IMG/VR virus record: IMGVR_UViG_3300044591_001861
Location: 1-64,000 of that record
DNA: 64,000 bases
Origin: a virus
Direction: 5' to 3' (one strand)
Shown: positions 7,870-16,314 of the stretch, one piece after another
Layout: each line of letters begins with the position of its first letter
How positions within the stretch are numbered: the first letter of the stretch is position 1
The notes under the pieces: generated by a model
What the model was told of the DNA's origin: nothing
The model's database searches: none
What the model saw: only the letters and a program-made list of their open reading frames with translations
Made by a program: the position numbers and the translations under genes

Positions 7870-8966
7870 AAATCATACTCCTCCCAATCAATACTATCAA
7901 ATCCACTGTCAGTAATCAAGTTAACACAGATTGCACGATTTTTATCAGCATCTCTCAATTTATCATTGATTAAAACTCTCACACCACTACTAACTCCCAT
8001 AATTAAATGATCCCAACAAATTCCTAAAGAATGAAGATGTGCTTCTGTCATTTCTCTTGCAGATTCTTTTCTAGCAGTTGTTAGAATAATCTTATATCCC
8101 TTAGAGTCCCATTCATTAAATTTAGCATTTACTCCAGGCAATAACTCTGGATCAATTTTATTAAGATCACTGAATTTATGACAATGCTTTAACACTGTAC
8201 CATCTAAATCGCAAAAAATAGTTTTAGGTTTCTCAGTGTAAAACTCCTTCAACTTTCCCATATAAATGGAAACGTCTTCTGGAGTTCCTAGTGGAATATA
8301 TGAGTTTTTGGGAATAAAGAAAGGAATGATACTTTTACCTTTTTCAATAAGATAATTATAAGTTTCAGAAATATAACATTCTGGTAATCCAGTTACTCTA
8401 AAATGAGTCAGAAGATTTTCTGAAGATTCTACAAAATCTTTTCCGCGTTTCCAATAATGAATTCCCACAAGAGCATTATCACTTATTGGTTTCTTTTCTA
8501 CAATATTTGTTACTGCCCCATTCGTAATCTCAGCAAAACTATTTTTGGGATCTTTAGACTTAAACAAGACAATAGCACCATCAACTGCAAGCGGAGACAC
8601 AGATTCTATAAAAGAATTTGCATCCCAATTCATTAATTGATCGCAGTTAGTGATAATTAATTCTTCATCATTATCAATATATTCTTTTGCATATAAACAA
8701 GTTTCACTACATCCACTTGTAACTTTATCAATTTGAATTTCAACAGATGAGGGATCCAGTTTCTTCAATATAGAACTTAATCTTGAATTATATTCAGGAT
8801 CATCGTACTTTCTAGTAATAAAAATATATCTACCAGAAATTCCCAAAGACTCTACTGAGTGTTCAATAAGAGTCTTTCCATTTACTTCAATTAAAGGTTT
8901 AGGAGTCTTGATTCCATTCTTGGAAAATCTACTTCCAAGACCTGCCATAGGAATAATAATGTTCAT
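7866..8966 (-). CDS. Bifunctional sugar nucleotidyltransferase with C-terminal HAD phosphatase domain
   Basis: A 366-residue two-domain protein. Residues 1-235 form a sugar-phosphate nucleotidyltransferase (IIIPMAGLGSRFSKNG, the Gly-rich NTP loop with conserved Arg; KPLIEVNGK; ITNCDQLMNW). Residues about 250-366 form a HAD phosphatase (TIFCDLDGTVLKHC nucleophile motif, ILTTARKES, VLINDKLRDAD). An upstream in-frame codon would add 18 residues, but the ATG at 8964-8966 overlaps the previous stop as ATGA, which decides the start. The next gene upstream has the same two domains in reverse order. Together they probably dephosphorylate and nucleotide-activate one sugar. The nucleotide and sugar are unknown. 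Confidence 0.85.
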   Translation of the reverse strand: MNIIIPMAGLGSRFSKNGIKTPKPLIEVNGKTLIEHSVESLGISGRYIFITRKYDDPEYNSRLSSILKKLDPSSVEIQIDKVTSGCSETCLYAKEYIDNDEELIITNCDQLMNWDANSFIESVSPLAVDGAIVLFKSKDPKNSFAEITNGAVTNIVEKKPISDNALVGIHYWKRGKDFVESSENLLTHFRVTGLPECYISETYNYLIEKGKSIIPFFIPKNSYIPLGTPEDVSIYMGKLKEFYTEKPKTIFCDLDGTVLKHCHKFSDLNKIDPELLPGVNAKFNEWDSKGYKIILTTARKESAREMTEAHLHSLGICWDHLIMGVSSGVRVLINDKLRDADKNRAICVNLITDSGFDSIDWEEYDL

Positions 8967-10333
8967 GGTTGATAGTGCTCCAAGAAATAATTCAAGTCTT
9001 CTGGGGTTCCAATACCCCACATTTTTTTAATATCTTTGATACGGATTTTCTTCCCATCTTGAATTGCTTCATTATAGACTGGGCAAACATAAAATTCATT
9101 ATTAACACGAATATTTTTTTCAATCATTTGCTCAGCATATTTTACATAATCAGATCCTTTTGTCCAGAAGTAGACACCAACAGTAGCATTGTCACTGATT
9201 GGTTTCTTCTCAGCAACTTCAGATACAAACCCATCGTCCCCAATTTTAGCATATGACCACTTAGGGTGAGTAGATTTAAAAGTTAAAATTCCACCATCGA
9301 CACCATCAGCATTAAATGCATAGAGACACTCATTACTACTCCATTCTACAAATTGATCAGAGTTTGCCATCAACAGCGGATAATCATTATTGATATACTC
9401 TTTTGCAAGAAGTGTAGTACATGCCGCACCTTCCGTAAGACCATCAACTTGAACAATAGTACAATTTGGAGCAATTAGATTCAGAAGATATTGAAGACTG
9501 TATTTCTCATAATGATCTTTCTGAACAATGAAAATATAATTTGCTTCAATGTTTAGATTCTCAACCACCACTTGAATCATAGGTTTTCCATCAACCTCAA
9601 TAAGGGGTTTAGGAAATGTATATCCAGCATTTGCAAATCTACTACCTGCTCCAGCCATAGGAATCAGAACATTCATCTTATCAGATTTCCAAGGAACAAC
9701 AGTTAATTTCTTGGAGGCAAATGTCTTGAAAACTATATTCATTTTATCTTGATTTAAGTCATCTCTATTTTCAATTGCAATAAGAGTTGCTCCACTATCC
9801 AGAGCACCTTGTCTTCCGATATGACTATCTTCAAAAATTATAGTATCTTTAGGAAGTGCATTACATGCGGTCATGCATTTCCAATACATTTCGGGAAAAG
9901 GTTTATTTCTAGTTACATCTTCATTACTGACATAGTAATCAATAAACTCAAGAATACCAAGTTTTAAAAGAACCAATTTTACAGTATTTCTAATACTATT
10001 AGATGCAACTGCAACTTGATAACCTCTCTGTTTAAGTTGCTGAAAATAATGCATTAACTCATAATCATGTTCCAATTCAGAAAAGATTTCAAGAGTTGCT
10101 TTTTGCTTATCTTCCCAAATTTGCTGATGTTTATCTACTGGAAGACCTTTTCTTTCAGTAAGCATTGCAAGTTTTCTGGACGTAGGAAGTCCATCATAAA
10201 GACTTAGATGTTCTTCTCTATTGATAATATAATCCCAAGAAACTCTTTCTAAAGCACGGTTGAGTGCTTCATAGTGCATTTCTCTACTGTCAATCAAGAC
10301 GCCATCAAGATCAAAAATTACTAGATTATTCAT
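8963..10333 (-). CDS. Bifunctional HAD phosphatase with C-terminal sugar nucleotidyltransferase domain
   Basis: A 456-residue protein. The N-terminal domain (1-215) is a beta-phosphoglucomutase-like HAD hydrolase (VIFDLDGVLIDSREMH, VASNSIRNTV, RNKPFPEMYW, IIFEDSHIGRQGA). The C-terminal domain (about 224-456) is a sugar nucleotidyltransferase (NVLIPMAGAGSRFANAG, KPLIEVDGKPM, LMANSDQFVEW). The ATG at 10331-10333 is chosen over an upstream TTG because GGAG lies 6 bases before it. The gene mirrors the downstream neighbour, and the two transferase domains are clearly paralogous. It overlaps that neighbour by ATGA. Confidence 0.87.
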   Translation of the reverse strand: MNNLVIFDLDGVLIDSREMHYEALNRALERVSWDYIINREEHLSLYDGLPTSRKLAMLTERKGLPVDKHQQIWEDKQKATLEIFSELEHDYELMHYFQQLKQRGYQVAVASNSIRNTVKLVLLKLGILEFIDYYVSNEDVTRNKPFPEMYWKCMTACNALPKDTIIFEDSHIGRQGALDSGATLIAIENRDDLNQDKMNIVFKTFASKKLTVVPWKSDKMNVLIPMAGAGSRFANAGYTFPKPLIEVDGKPMIQVVVENLNIEANYIFIVQKDHYEKYSLQYLLNLIAPNCTIVQVDGLTEGAACTTLLAKEYINNDYPLLMANSDQFVEWSSNECLYAFNADGVDGGILTFKSTHPKWSYAKIGDDGFVSEVAEKKPISDNATVGVYFWTKGSDYVKYAEQMIEKNIRVNNEFYVCPVYNEAIQDGKKIRIKDIKKMWGIGTPEDLNYFLEHYQP

Positions 10334-10334
10334 A

Positions 10335-11006
10335 TCAATCTCCAAACAACTGACTCATTTCTTCAAAAGTTTTAATATAATGATAAGAAATCATTTTTGA
10401 AATTTCTTCATCACTGTGACCATAAAACTCTGGATTTTGAGAATTAAAAAGATCACTGTTTACTTGCTCAACTTGATTAAAATAAAAATTTAACCCCGCA
10501 GATACATCGCCACAAACAGTATGATAGTTACTAAAAGAACCAATACCTTTAATGATTTTAGTACTTACAAGAAATCCAGCGCCGCCAGATGGAAACTTTG
10601 CATCTAAAGGAATTACTTTATTAACATACATTGGATTTTCAGCATCTTTAGAAGAATCAAAGACAGATCCATATACATTATCTTCATCAAAAGAATCTAT
10701 ATGAGACTCAAGGTTTTCTACATTAACGAAAGTATCATCATCAACAAAGAAAATCCAATCATAAAGATCTAACAAACTATTATCATTACCGTCAGTGAGT
10801 TCTGAAATTTTATTCAAAACATTAATTTGCTTTTCTTCACCGCTTGCATAATCATCTCTATTAGAAACCTTAATTACATTATTCTCAGGATCATTGTGGT
10901 CAGAATAGAAAACTGTATCAATCTTTTCTGCCCAAGTCTTTGAGATGTTGTTAATTCTGTCAAGATGCTTTTTTGTTGTATTGACAAAACATATTACTTT
11001 TTTCAT
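10335..11006 (-). CDS. Fringe/GT31-like glycosyltransferase
   Basis: A 223-residue protein with features of Fringe-type beta-1,3-glycosyltransferases (GT31): WIFFVDDDTFVNVENLE (the DDD metal site), FPSGGAGFLVS (GGAG motif) and a late acidic HSDEEISKM segment. GT31 enzymes are best known from eukaryotes, but related proteins occur in bacteria, giant viruses and phages. It starts as ATGA within the glf stop and leaves one base before the next gene. Donor and acceptor unknown. Confidence 0.72.
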   Translation of the reverse strand: MKKVICFVNTTKKHLDRINNISKTWAEKIDTVFYSDHNDPENNVIKVSNRDDYASGEEKQINVLNKISELTDGNDNSLLDLYDWIFFVDDDTFVNVENLESHIDSFDEDNVYGSVFDSSKDAENPMYVNKVIPLDAKFPSGGAGFLVSTKIIKGIGSFSNYHTVCGDVSAGLNFYFNQVEQVNSDLFNSQNPEFYGHSDEEISKMISYHYIKTFEEMSQLFGD

Positions 11007-12094
11007 GCAATGCTCCGAAACTTATTAAACGCAGACTCAATTACTACGTGCATGTCCATATACTTATACTCAGAAAGTCTACCACCAAAAATAAAATTGG
11101 TCAATAATTTTGACTTCTCTTTATATTTTGAATATTTTTCTTGGTTTAATTTATCATTGATTGGATAGTAAGGAATCATACCTTTTTTATATTCTTCAGG
11201 ATATTCATATGTAACTACTGTCTTATCAGAATCAACCTTTTCAAAATGCTTATGCTCTATTGTTCTTGTATATTTTGGATACTTCTGACAATAGTTGATT
11301 ACCGCATTTCCTTGATAGTTATCAGTGTTTTTTACTTGCTCATCAAATCTCAAAGATCTATAATTTAACTCGCCAAATTCATAATCAAAAAACTCATCTA
11401 TGCATCCAGTATAAACAACTTCTTTTGCAATACTATTAAAATATTCTCTATCAGAAAAATAATCAGTATCCAATTTAACTTCAATACCGTCAAGCATCTT
11501 ATTAAACATTTCAGTGTATCCTCCAATAGGAATACCCTGATACTTATCATTGAAATAATTATTGTCAAATGTAAATCTTAAGGGAAGACGTTTAATAATA
11601 AACTTTGGCAATTCAGATGGAGGTCTCCCCCACTGTTTTTCAGTATAATCTCTTATCAAAGTTTCATAGATATCAACCCCAACTAGAGATAAAGCTTGCT
11701 CTTCTAAGTTAGTTGGAATACCTACAAACCTCTGAGATTCAATTATTTGTTTTGCATGATCTGGACTTCTTGTTTCCCAAAGTTCATAAAATGTATTCAT
11801 ATTGAAGGGCAATGAATACAACTTCCCATCATTAGATATTGCTTTTGGAGAATTGATATAGTTATTAAATTCTGCAAATCTATTTACAAAGTCCCATACA
11901 AACTTATTACTTGTGTGGAAAATATGAGCGCCATACTTATGAACATTGATATTTTCAATTTTCTCAGTGTAACAATTTCCAGCGATATGTGAACGCTTAT
12001 CAATAATCAAACAAGACCTACCAGCATCTGTGGCAAGTCTTGCAAATGTTGTTCCGAATAATCCACACCCAACAATTAAATAATCGTACTTCAT
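11003..12094 (-). CDS. glf: UDP-galactopyranose mutase
   Basis: A 363-residue flavoprotein that interconverts UDP-galactopyranose and UDP-galactofuranose. Evidence: N-terminal FAD-binding YLIVGCGLFGTTFA, IIDKRSHIAGNCY, HKYGAHIFHTSN, EKQWGRPPSEL, PIGGYTEMF and a C-terminal GGRLSEYKYMDM that closes the FAD site. The length is normal for bacterial Glf. The start is the ATG at 12092-12094, preceded by GGAG and overlapping the upstream stop as ATGA. It implies that galactofuranose is part of the glycan made during infection, either as host LPS modification or on the virion. Confidence 0.95.
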   Translation of the reverse strand: MKYDYLIVGCGLFGTTFARLATDAGRSCLIIDKRSHIAGNCYTEKIENINVHKYGAHIFHTSNKFVWDFVNRFAEFNNYINSPKAISNDGKLYSLPFNMNTFYELWETRSPDHAKQIIESQRFVGIPTNLEEQALSLVGVDIYETLIRDYTEKQWGRPPSELPKFIIKRLPLRFTFDNNYFNDKYQGIPIGGYTEMFNKMLDGIEVKLDTDYFSDREYFNSIAKEVVYTGCIDEFFDYEFGELNYRSLRFDEQVKNTDNYQGNAVINYCQKYPKYTRTIEHKHFEKVDSDKTVVTYEYPEEYKKGMIPYYPINDKLNQEKYSKYKEKSKLLTNFIFGGRLSEYKYMDMHVVIESAFNKFRSIA

Positions 12095-12453
12095 CAATCT
12101 CCTTTAATAACTCTATAACTATCTTCCTCAAAATGTTGAGTTGAGAATTCAAACAGTTCAGTATCCTCTAAAGCAATCATCTGATGACGAAGACCAGGAT
12201 AAACGTGAAACTTATCACCTTTCTTTAAGAAGATTATATTGGCGAGTTCTATATTATCATCTTCAGAATATAGTAACTTTATACATCCAGATTGAATATA
12301 AAAAGTTTCATCTTTCAACTTGTGATAATGCCAGGAGCATTTCCTTCCCTGTGCAAAGTACAGTAGTTTACCGCAGTATTGCTCATTATTTACAATCCAT
12401 TTTTCAAATCCCCAACCCTTAGGGACAAAATTAATTGAAGAAGTCATTTGCAT
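12094..12453 (-). CDS. Cupin protein of the phosphomannose-isomerase type II / ManC-like kind
   Basis: A 119-residue single cupin domain. KGWGFEKWIVNNEQYCGKLL resembles the start of the C-terminal cupin of ManC-type enzymes and of sugar isomerases. SWHYHKLKDETFYIQSG carries the metal-binding His pair and Glu, and HVYPGLRHQMIALED the second motif. Possibly a mannose- or lyxose-type isomerase partner. In this cluster it could feed the GDP-mannose or heptose steps. It overlaps the preceding gene by 23 bases. Confidence 0.7.
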   Translation of the reverse strand: MQMTSSINFVPKGWGFEKWIVNNEQYCGKLLYFAQGRKCSWHYHKLKDETFYIQSGCIKLLYSEDDNIELANIIFLKKGDKFHVYPGLRHQMIALEDTELFEFSTQHFEEDSYRVIKGD

Positions 12454-12757
12454 TAATTCCTTTATCGTCTATGTAGATATCACCAGATGGTTTTCCAAGT
12501 ATGAGTTCATGGTATTTGCATCCCCATAAATTTAATTGCATTTTTGTGAGAGCATAAAATTTTTCTTTTGCTTTATCTCCATTATCATTATACCTTCCCA
12601 TACCGCGAGCAGTAAAGTATTTAATGATATGCCCATCATCATATAATTGATTGATCTTATCAATCCTATCTAAGTGGGGAGAACTCCCTTCATATTTGCA
12701 TGAACTACAATCCCCATTCTCACAGATTGTGCCGTCAATATCAATTACATATTGCAT
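12431..12757 (-). CDS. Small HAD-family capsule/LPS phosphatase
   Basis: A 108-residue HAD hydrolase. YVIDIDGTICENGD is motif I with the nucleophile Asp, YFTARGMGRYND motif II, GKPSGDIYIDDKGIN motif III/IV. The cap is minimal, as in phosphatases acting on sugar phosphates in capsule loci. The start is the ATG with AGGAGG six bases upstream; an ATG two codons earlier directly abuts that SD and is unlikely. Next to the HldE-like kinase it could fill the GmhB-like bisphosphate phosphatase step, but it is not clearly GmhB. Confidence 0.72.
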   Translation of the reverse strand: MQYVIDIDGTICENGDCSSCKYEGSSPHLDRIDKINQLYDDGHIIKYFTARGMGRYNDNGDKAKEKFYALTKMQLNLWGCKYHELILGKPSGDIYIDDKGINANDFFN

Positions 12758-13496
12758 GAACATCCTCCTGAGTTAAAACATAAGTTCCTTGATGTGCTAC
12801 TGCTATAGCAGCTGCTTTATTTGCTAAAGGAATTGATTCTTGAATTTTTTTTGTTTTTAAAAATCCATAAACAAGTGCGGAAAGAAAAGTATCCCCCGCA
12901 CCAACAACGTCATATACACTTACTTCTTGTCCTGGATATAAAATTCCATCATATTCAGCTCCCTTCCCACCCTTTGTGATAATTAAATTATCATAGTCAT
13001 TTTTATCTTTTAACTTCGAATACTCTACATCGTTAATTTTAATGTAGCAATTGTACTTAGGAAGAAGTTGTTTTTTACTATCAATAAAAACTGGACACTT
13101 TGATTGATATGCAATATCAAATAACATTTGGGAAGTTATGAATCCTTTATCATAATCAGAAATTACAATAGCATCATAAGAATCTTCTGGAATTTCGTAT
13201 TTCATTGGTTTTAAGTTGATCTCATTATCAACTCTCAATATCTGTTGATTTGACTTTTCATCAATATAACGAGTCTTTATTATCTTCTCTTCATTTGTTA
13301 GCATATAGACCTCTATACCAAAAGAACGAAGATTTTCTCTGACATTCCAAGCCATTCCTTGCTTAGTAACTGTCCTAGTATAGTTTAAGATTGGAACAGG
13401 TGCCTCTGGATTTAAACGATTGCAATTTCCATAGATGTAAACATCTGTACAACTATCACCTATTAGCAATACTTTTAATGATGTTTGTTGTTGCAT
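12741..13496 (-). CDS. PfkB-family sugar kinase, HldE N-terminal-domain-like
   Basis: A 251-residue PfkB kinase resembling the heptose-7-phosphate kinase half of HldE/RfaE: VLLIGDSCTDVYIYGN, RLNPEAPVPILNY (the NPEAPVP motif of HldE), YDAIVISDYDKG and the C-terminal ATP/anion-hole motif DVVGAGDTFLSALVYG. It is about 60 residues shorter than the usual domain; the stretch between the Gly-rich lid and strand 6 is reduced. It overlaps the separately encoded cytidylyltransferase half by 41 bases, so HldE is split with the second domain translated first. Likely phosphorylates a heptose- or hexose-phosphate. Confidence 0.82.
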   Translation of the reverse strand: MQQQTSLKVLLIGDSCTDVYIYGNCNRLNPEAPVPILNYTRTVTKQGMAWNVRENLRSFGIEVYMLTNEEKIIKTRYIDEKSNQQILRVDNEINLKPMKYEIPEDSYDAIVISDYDKGFITSQMLFDIAYQSKCPVFIDSKKQLLPKYNCYIKINDVEYSKLKDKNDYDNLIITKGGKGAEYDGILYPGQEVSVYDVVGAGDTFLSALVYGFLKTKKIQESIPLANKAAAIAVAHQGTYVLTQEDVHAICN

Positions 13497-13863
13497 AACC
13501 TTGAACTCTATTAAAAAACTTTAGATCTTTTGCATGTTGAGATCCAACAACTCTCTTATTTTCATAATCAGATCCAACTATCATTATATCAGGAGAAACA
13601 TTTTCTACCAATCTTTCAAGTTCATGCTCTGTATAAAATATTTTCACTTTGTCAACATATTTAATAGATGACAACATGTACATTCTGTCAGACTGATTAT
13701 TAATTGGACGAGAGCATCCTTTTAGTTCTTTAACTCTACTGTCAGAATCAATAGCAACAATCAAATAATCTCCAAGTGATTTAGCATACTTAAACATTTC
13801 TATATGACCGCGATGAAGAATATCAAAGCACCCATTAATAAAAACTACTTTACAATTTTCCAT
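13456..13863 (-). CDS. Cytidylyltransferase-like protein, HldE C-terminal-domain-like
   Basis: A 135-residue nucleotidyltransferase: VVFINGCFDILHRGHIEMF carries the HxGH-type motif, DSDSRVKELKGCSRPINNQSDR covers the nucleotide site, and IMIVGSDYENKRVVG the late signature. This equals the ADP/CDP-sugar-forming half of HldE. The kinase half follows in a different, overlapping frame. Together they would give nucleotide-activated heptose (ADP-glycero-manno-heptose in bacteria). The sugar is not proven here. Confidence 0.85.
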   Translation of the reverse strand: MENCKVVFINGCFDILHRGHIEMFKYAKSLGDYLIVAIDSDSRVKELKGCSRPINNQSDRMYMLSSIKYVDKVKIFYTEHELERLVENVSPDIMIVGSDYENKRVVGSQHAKDLKFFNRVQGYATTNIIKSIANR

Positions 13864-14501
13864 TTATCAGAAATCCTAAAACTTGATCCATCATTTGGGC
13901 GTACATCATGATAATAAAGTTTATCAGTTATTCCCGTTAAACTATCAATGAGATGAAATACAGAACTATTAATACAATGAATTTCCTTCGCGCCCTTAAT
14001 TACTTCAATAAAAGAAAATAGATTATTAGAAATCCCACTTTCTATACGGACTATCTTTAAATCTGTTTCCAACTTTAAATCTAATTTTCCAATACTTGCT
14101 TGGTCATGAACAAGAATGTAGTCTTCATCTGGAGGTTCTACAACCATAGATGGAGGATTGCTTGGAAGATAAAAAGAATTATATCTTTCTGAAAAATCAA
14201 TATTCAATTGAGAATAAAAAGACCTATCCCAATCTTGGGGATTGTGATGAACAAATCCAACTAAGATTATTGGAAGATCTAATATAGATGCAAATGCATC
14301 AACTTCTCCAAATTCATTTGCATCAACCTTGAATACATTGATGTTTGAATCCTCAGAATACAAATAATTTACAGTGTCGTAGTTATGAGTTTTGCACGGC
14401 AAGTACACAGTATCATATGATTTAGATACTTTATGAACCAATCCATTACAAACAAAATGATCACCAAGACCAAGATGGTGATATACAATCACATTATTCA
14501 T
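13845..14501 (-). CDS. Putative heptosyltransferase-like (GT9-like) protein
   Basis: A 218-residue protein. The N-terminus VIVYHHLGLGDHFVCNGLVH has the GxGDxL-like loop of GT-B heptosyltransferases, and the C-terminal KGAKEIHCINSSVFHLIDSL resembles their donor-site helix (in GT9 the pattern is DTGxxH). The protein is much shorter than full GT9 enzymes (about 320 residues). In context, next to the HldE-like genes, a role in heptose handling or transfer is plausible but unproven. Confidence 0.55.
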   Translation of the reverse strand: MNNVIVYHHLGLGDHFVCNGLVHKVSKSYDTVYLPCKTHNYDTVNYLYSEDSNINVFKVDANEFGEVDAFASILDLPIILVGFVHHNPQDWDRSFYSQLNIDFSERYNSFYLPSNPPSMVVEPPDEDYILVHDQASIGKLDLKLETDLKIVRIESGISNNLFSFIEVIKGAKEIHCINSSVFHLIDSLTGITDKLYYHDVRPNDGSSFRISDKWKIVK

Positions 14502-15202
14502 TTAAAATACTTAGAAATCTTTTCTCTATCACCTTTAATATAAGAAACAATCTCTTTAATATCTTGATCTAAAGAGTTCCACAATTCAAGCATTTCTTGT
14601 CCTGCTTTTTCTGAATTATAGTTTGTTCCCATTGGATGATCAATAGTGTGATTGTAATCACGAATAACAGGTCTGCCATTGGCAAAACAAATTGCGGCAA
14701 GAACTAAATCCCATCCCCAACCCATAGTATTATTTGAGAAATCAATCTTACGGTCTAACATCTCCTGAATGATCTCTTTGCGGATAAACCAAACAGTTTC
14801 ATCTGTAGATGCAACCATTCTGATATTTGGGTGATCGGATTCAAGACTACTAATGTCAGAGTTTTCTGCAGAGTACCAAGTATAGTCAATATTTGGCGCA
14901 TAGATCCCTGCATCATAATATTCAAGATACTCTTTAGCATCTTCAATTAATTTTTCCCAATTATCATAAGAAACGTCTCCTTGAATATGAAAAAGAATGT
15001 CTCCATCAAACAGTTCTAATGCTTTTCTAAACTGATCACTAAAATAACATTCGTCTCCAATATCAACCCAACCGTCTCTAGTATTATTATCATCACTATT
15101 AATAACAGTGACTTTTCCAAAGATTGGAGTTAATGCATCTTCAATTGCACATGTTTTTTCAAACTGGCGGTTCCAGTTAAAAATGAAAGGTTGAATATTC
15201 AT
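14498..15202 (-). CDS. Putative GT-A glycosyltransferase
   Basis: A 234-residue protein with a GT-A-like layout: an N-terminal FIFNWNRQFEKTCAIEDAL segment, FDGDILFHIQGDVSYDNW at the acidic site, GIYAPNIDYTWYS, and MGWGWDLVLAAICF, resembling the acceptor-site WGWD motif of family 2/7-type transferases. It overlaps its neighbours by 4 bases on both sides. Substrate unknown. Confidence 0.65.
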   Translation of the reverse strand: MNIQPFIFNWNRQFEKTCAIEDALTPIFGKVTVINSDDNNTRDGWVDIGDECYFSDQFRKALELFDGDILFHIQGDVSYDNWEKLIEDAKEYLEYYDAGIYAPNIDYTWYSAENSDISSLESDHPNIRMVASTDETVWFIRKEIIQEMLDRKIDFSNNTMGWGWDLVLAAICFANGRPVIRDYNHTIDHPMGTNYNSEKAGQEMLELWNSLDQDIKEIVSYIKGDREKISKYFK

Positions 15203-16251
15203 GAATTTTTCTCAGCAATTTTTTCTTCAATCCATGCATAGGTTTTTGCAATACCTTCTTCTAGGGTCATTGCATAGTCCCATCCAAGTTTCTCACGAAT
15301 AAGATCATTATTAGAATTACGTCCTCTAACACCTAAAGGTCCATCAATATGATTCTTTTTAACTTCCTTGTTAGCAACTTTAGCAGCAGTTTCCACAAGT
15401 TGATTGATAGTTACCATTTCTTCTGAACCAATATTTACTGGTCCAATGAAATCAGAATCCATCATTCTACGGGTCGCTTCGATGCATTCATCAATATACA
15501 GGAACGACCGAGTTTGTTTTCCATCACCCCACACATCAATAACTCCTCCCTCCTTTGGGAGGTAGGCGACTTTGCGGCAGATTGCGGCAGGTGCTTTTTC
15601 TCTTCCACCTTCCCAAGTTCCCTCTGGTCCAAAGATATTATGATACCTAGCAACCCGAACAGGAATCCCATAATTACGATGATAAGCGAAAAACAACCGC
15701 TCTGAGAACAGTTTCTCCCAACCATATTCAGAATCTGGTGCTGCTGGGTATGCGGATTCTTCACGGCAATCTGGGTTATCGGGATCAAGTTGATTATGTT
15801 CTGGATACATGCAAGCAGACCCAGAATAGAAGATCTTAGTCTTATTAACTTCCTTTAAGTCATTTAATATATGCTGTGCCTCAAGAACATTGAGATTGAT
15901 TGTAGCAGAGTTATGCATAATATCAGCATCATTCTCTCCAGTAAAAACAAATCCAGCACCACCCATATCAGCAGCAAACTGATAGATTTCGTCAAATGTA
16001 TCAGTATGCCTAAAAGGAACTGAATTGTAAAAATTTCTATATGGACCTTTATATTGGATAACTTTTTGAACAAAAGAAAGGTCTCTTAAGTCTCCTACAA
16101 TAAATTCGTCTGCTTCAGTTTCTGAAAACTCTGAATACTTTAAATCTACACCACGTACCCAATAACCTTCGGAGCGTAGTCTTTTAACCATGTGACTTCC
16201 AATAAATCCACCAGCACCAAGCACAAGTGCTGTCCTTTTATATTCAGACAT
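15199..16251 (-). CDS. GDP-mannose 3,5-epimerase-like NAD-dependent epimerase
   Basis: A 350-residue extended short-chain dehydrogenase: Rossmann GAGGFIGS (12-19), catalytic Ser in SGSACMYP (143-150), YGWEK (Tyr176/Lys180), RYHNIFGPEGTWEGGREKAP, WGDGKQTRSFLYIDEC and GPLGVRGRNSNNDLIREKLG. The GGREKAPAA and GVRGRNS blocks are hallmarks of GDP-mannose 3,5-epimerase, which makes GDP-L-galactose and GDP-L-gulose. It is the first gene of the glycan operon. A terminator and structured RNA precede it, suggesting regulated entry. GDP-mannose would have to come from the host or from other genes of the cluster. Confidence 0.88.
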   Translation of the reverse strand: MSEYKRTALVLGAGGFIGSHMVKRLRSEGYWVRGVDLKYSEFSETEADEFIVGDLRDLSFVQKVIQYKGPYRNFYNSVPFRHTDTFDEIYQFAADMGGAGFVFTGENDADIMHNSATINLNVLEAQHILNDLKEVNKTKIFYSGSACMYPEHNQLDPDNPDCREESAYPAAPDSEYGWEKLFSERLFFAYHRNYGIPVRVARYHNIFGPEGTWEGGREKAPAAICRKVAYLPKEGGVIDVWGDGKQTRSFLYIDECIEATRRMMDSDFIGPVNIGSEEMVTINQLVETAAKVANKEVKKNHIDGPLGVRGRNSNNDLIREKLGWDYAMTLEEGIAKTYAWIEEKIAEKNS

Positions 16252-16276
16252 AAAAAATAATTATTGCATAGTATAT

Positions 16277-16314
16277 ATTATACAAAAAAAGGTGGGTTTA
16301 TGCAACCCACCTTT
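16277..16314 (-). terminator. Strong terminator before the epimerase gene, followed by a TATAAT box
   Basis: On the minus strand AAGGTGGGTT / AACCCACCTT (16289-16313, loop GCATA) is followed by TTTTTTT. TATAAT (16277-16282) comes 1 base after the U-run and 17 bases after a TTGCAT in the loop. It may end transcription from upstream, serve as a riboswitch expression platform, or overlap a promoter for the glycan operon. Confidence 0.82.
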
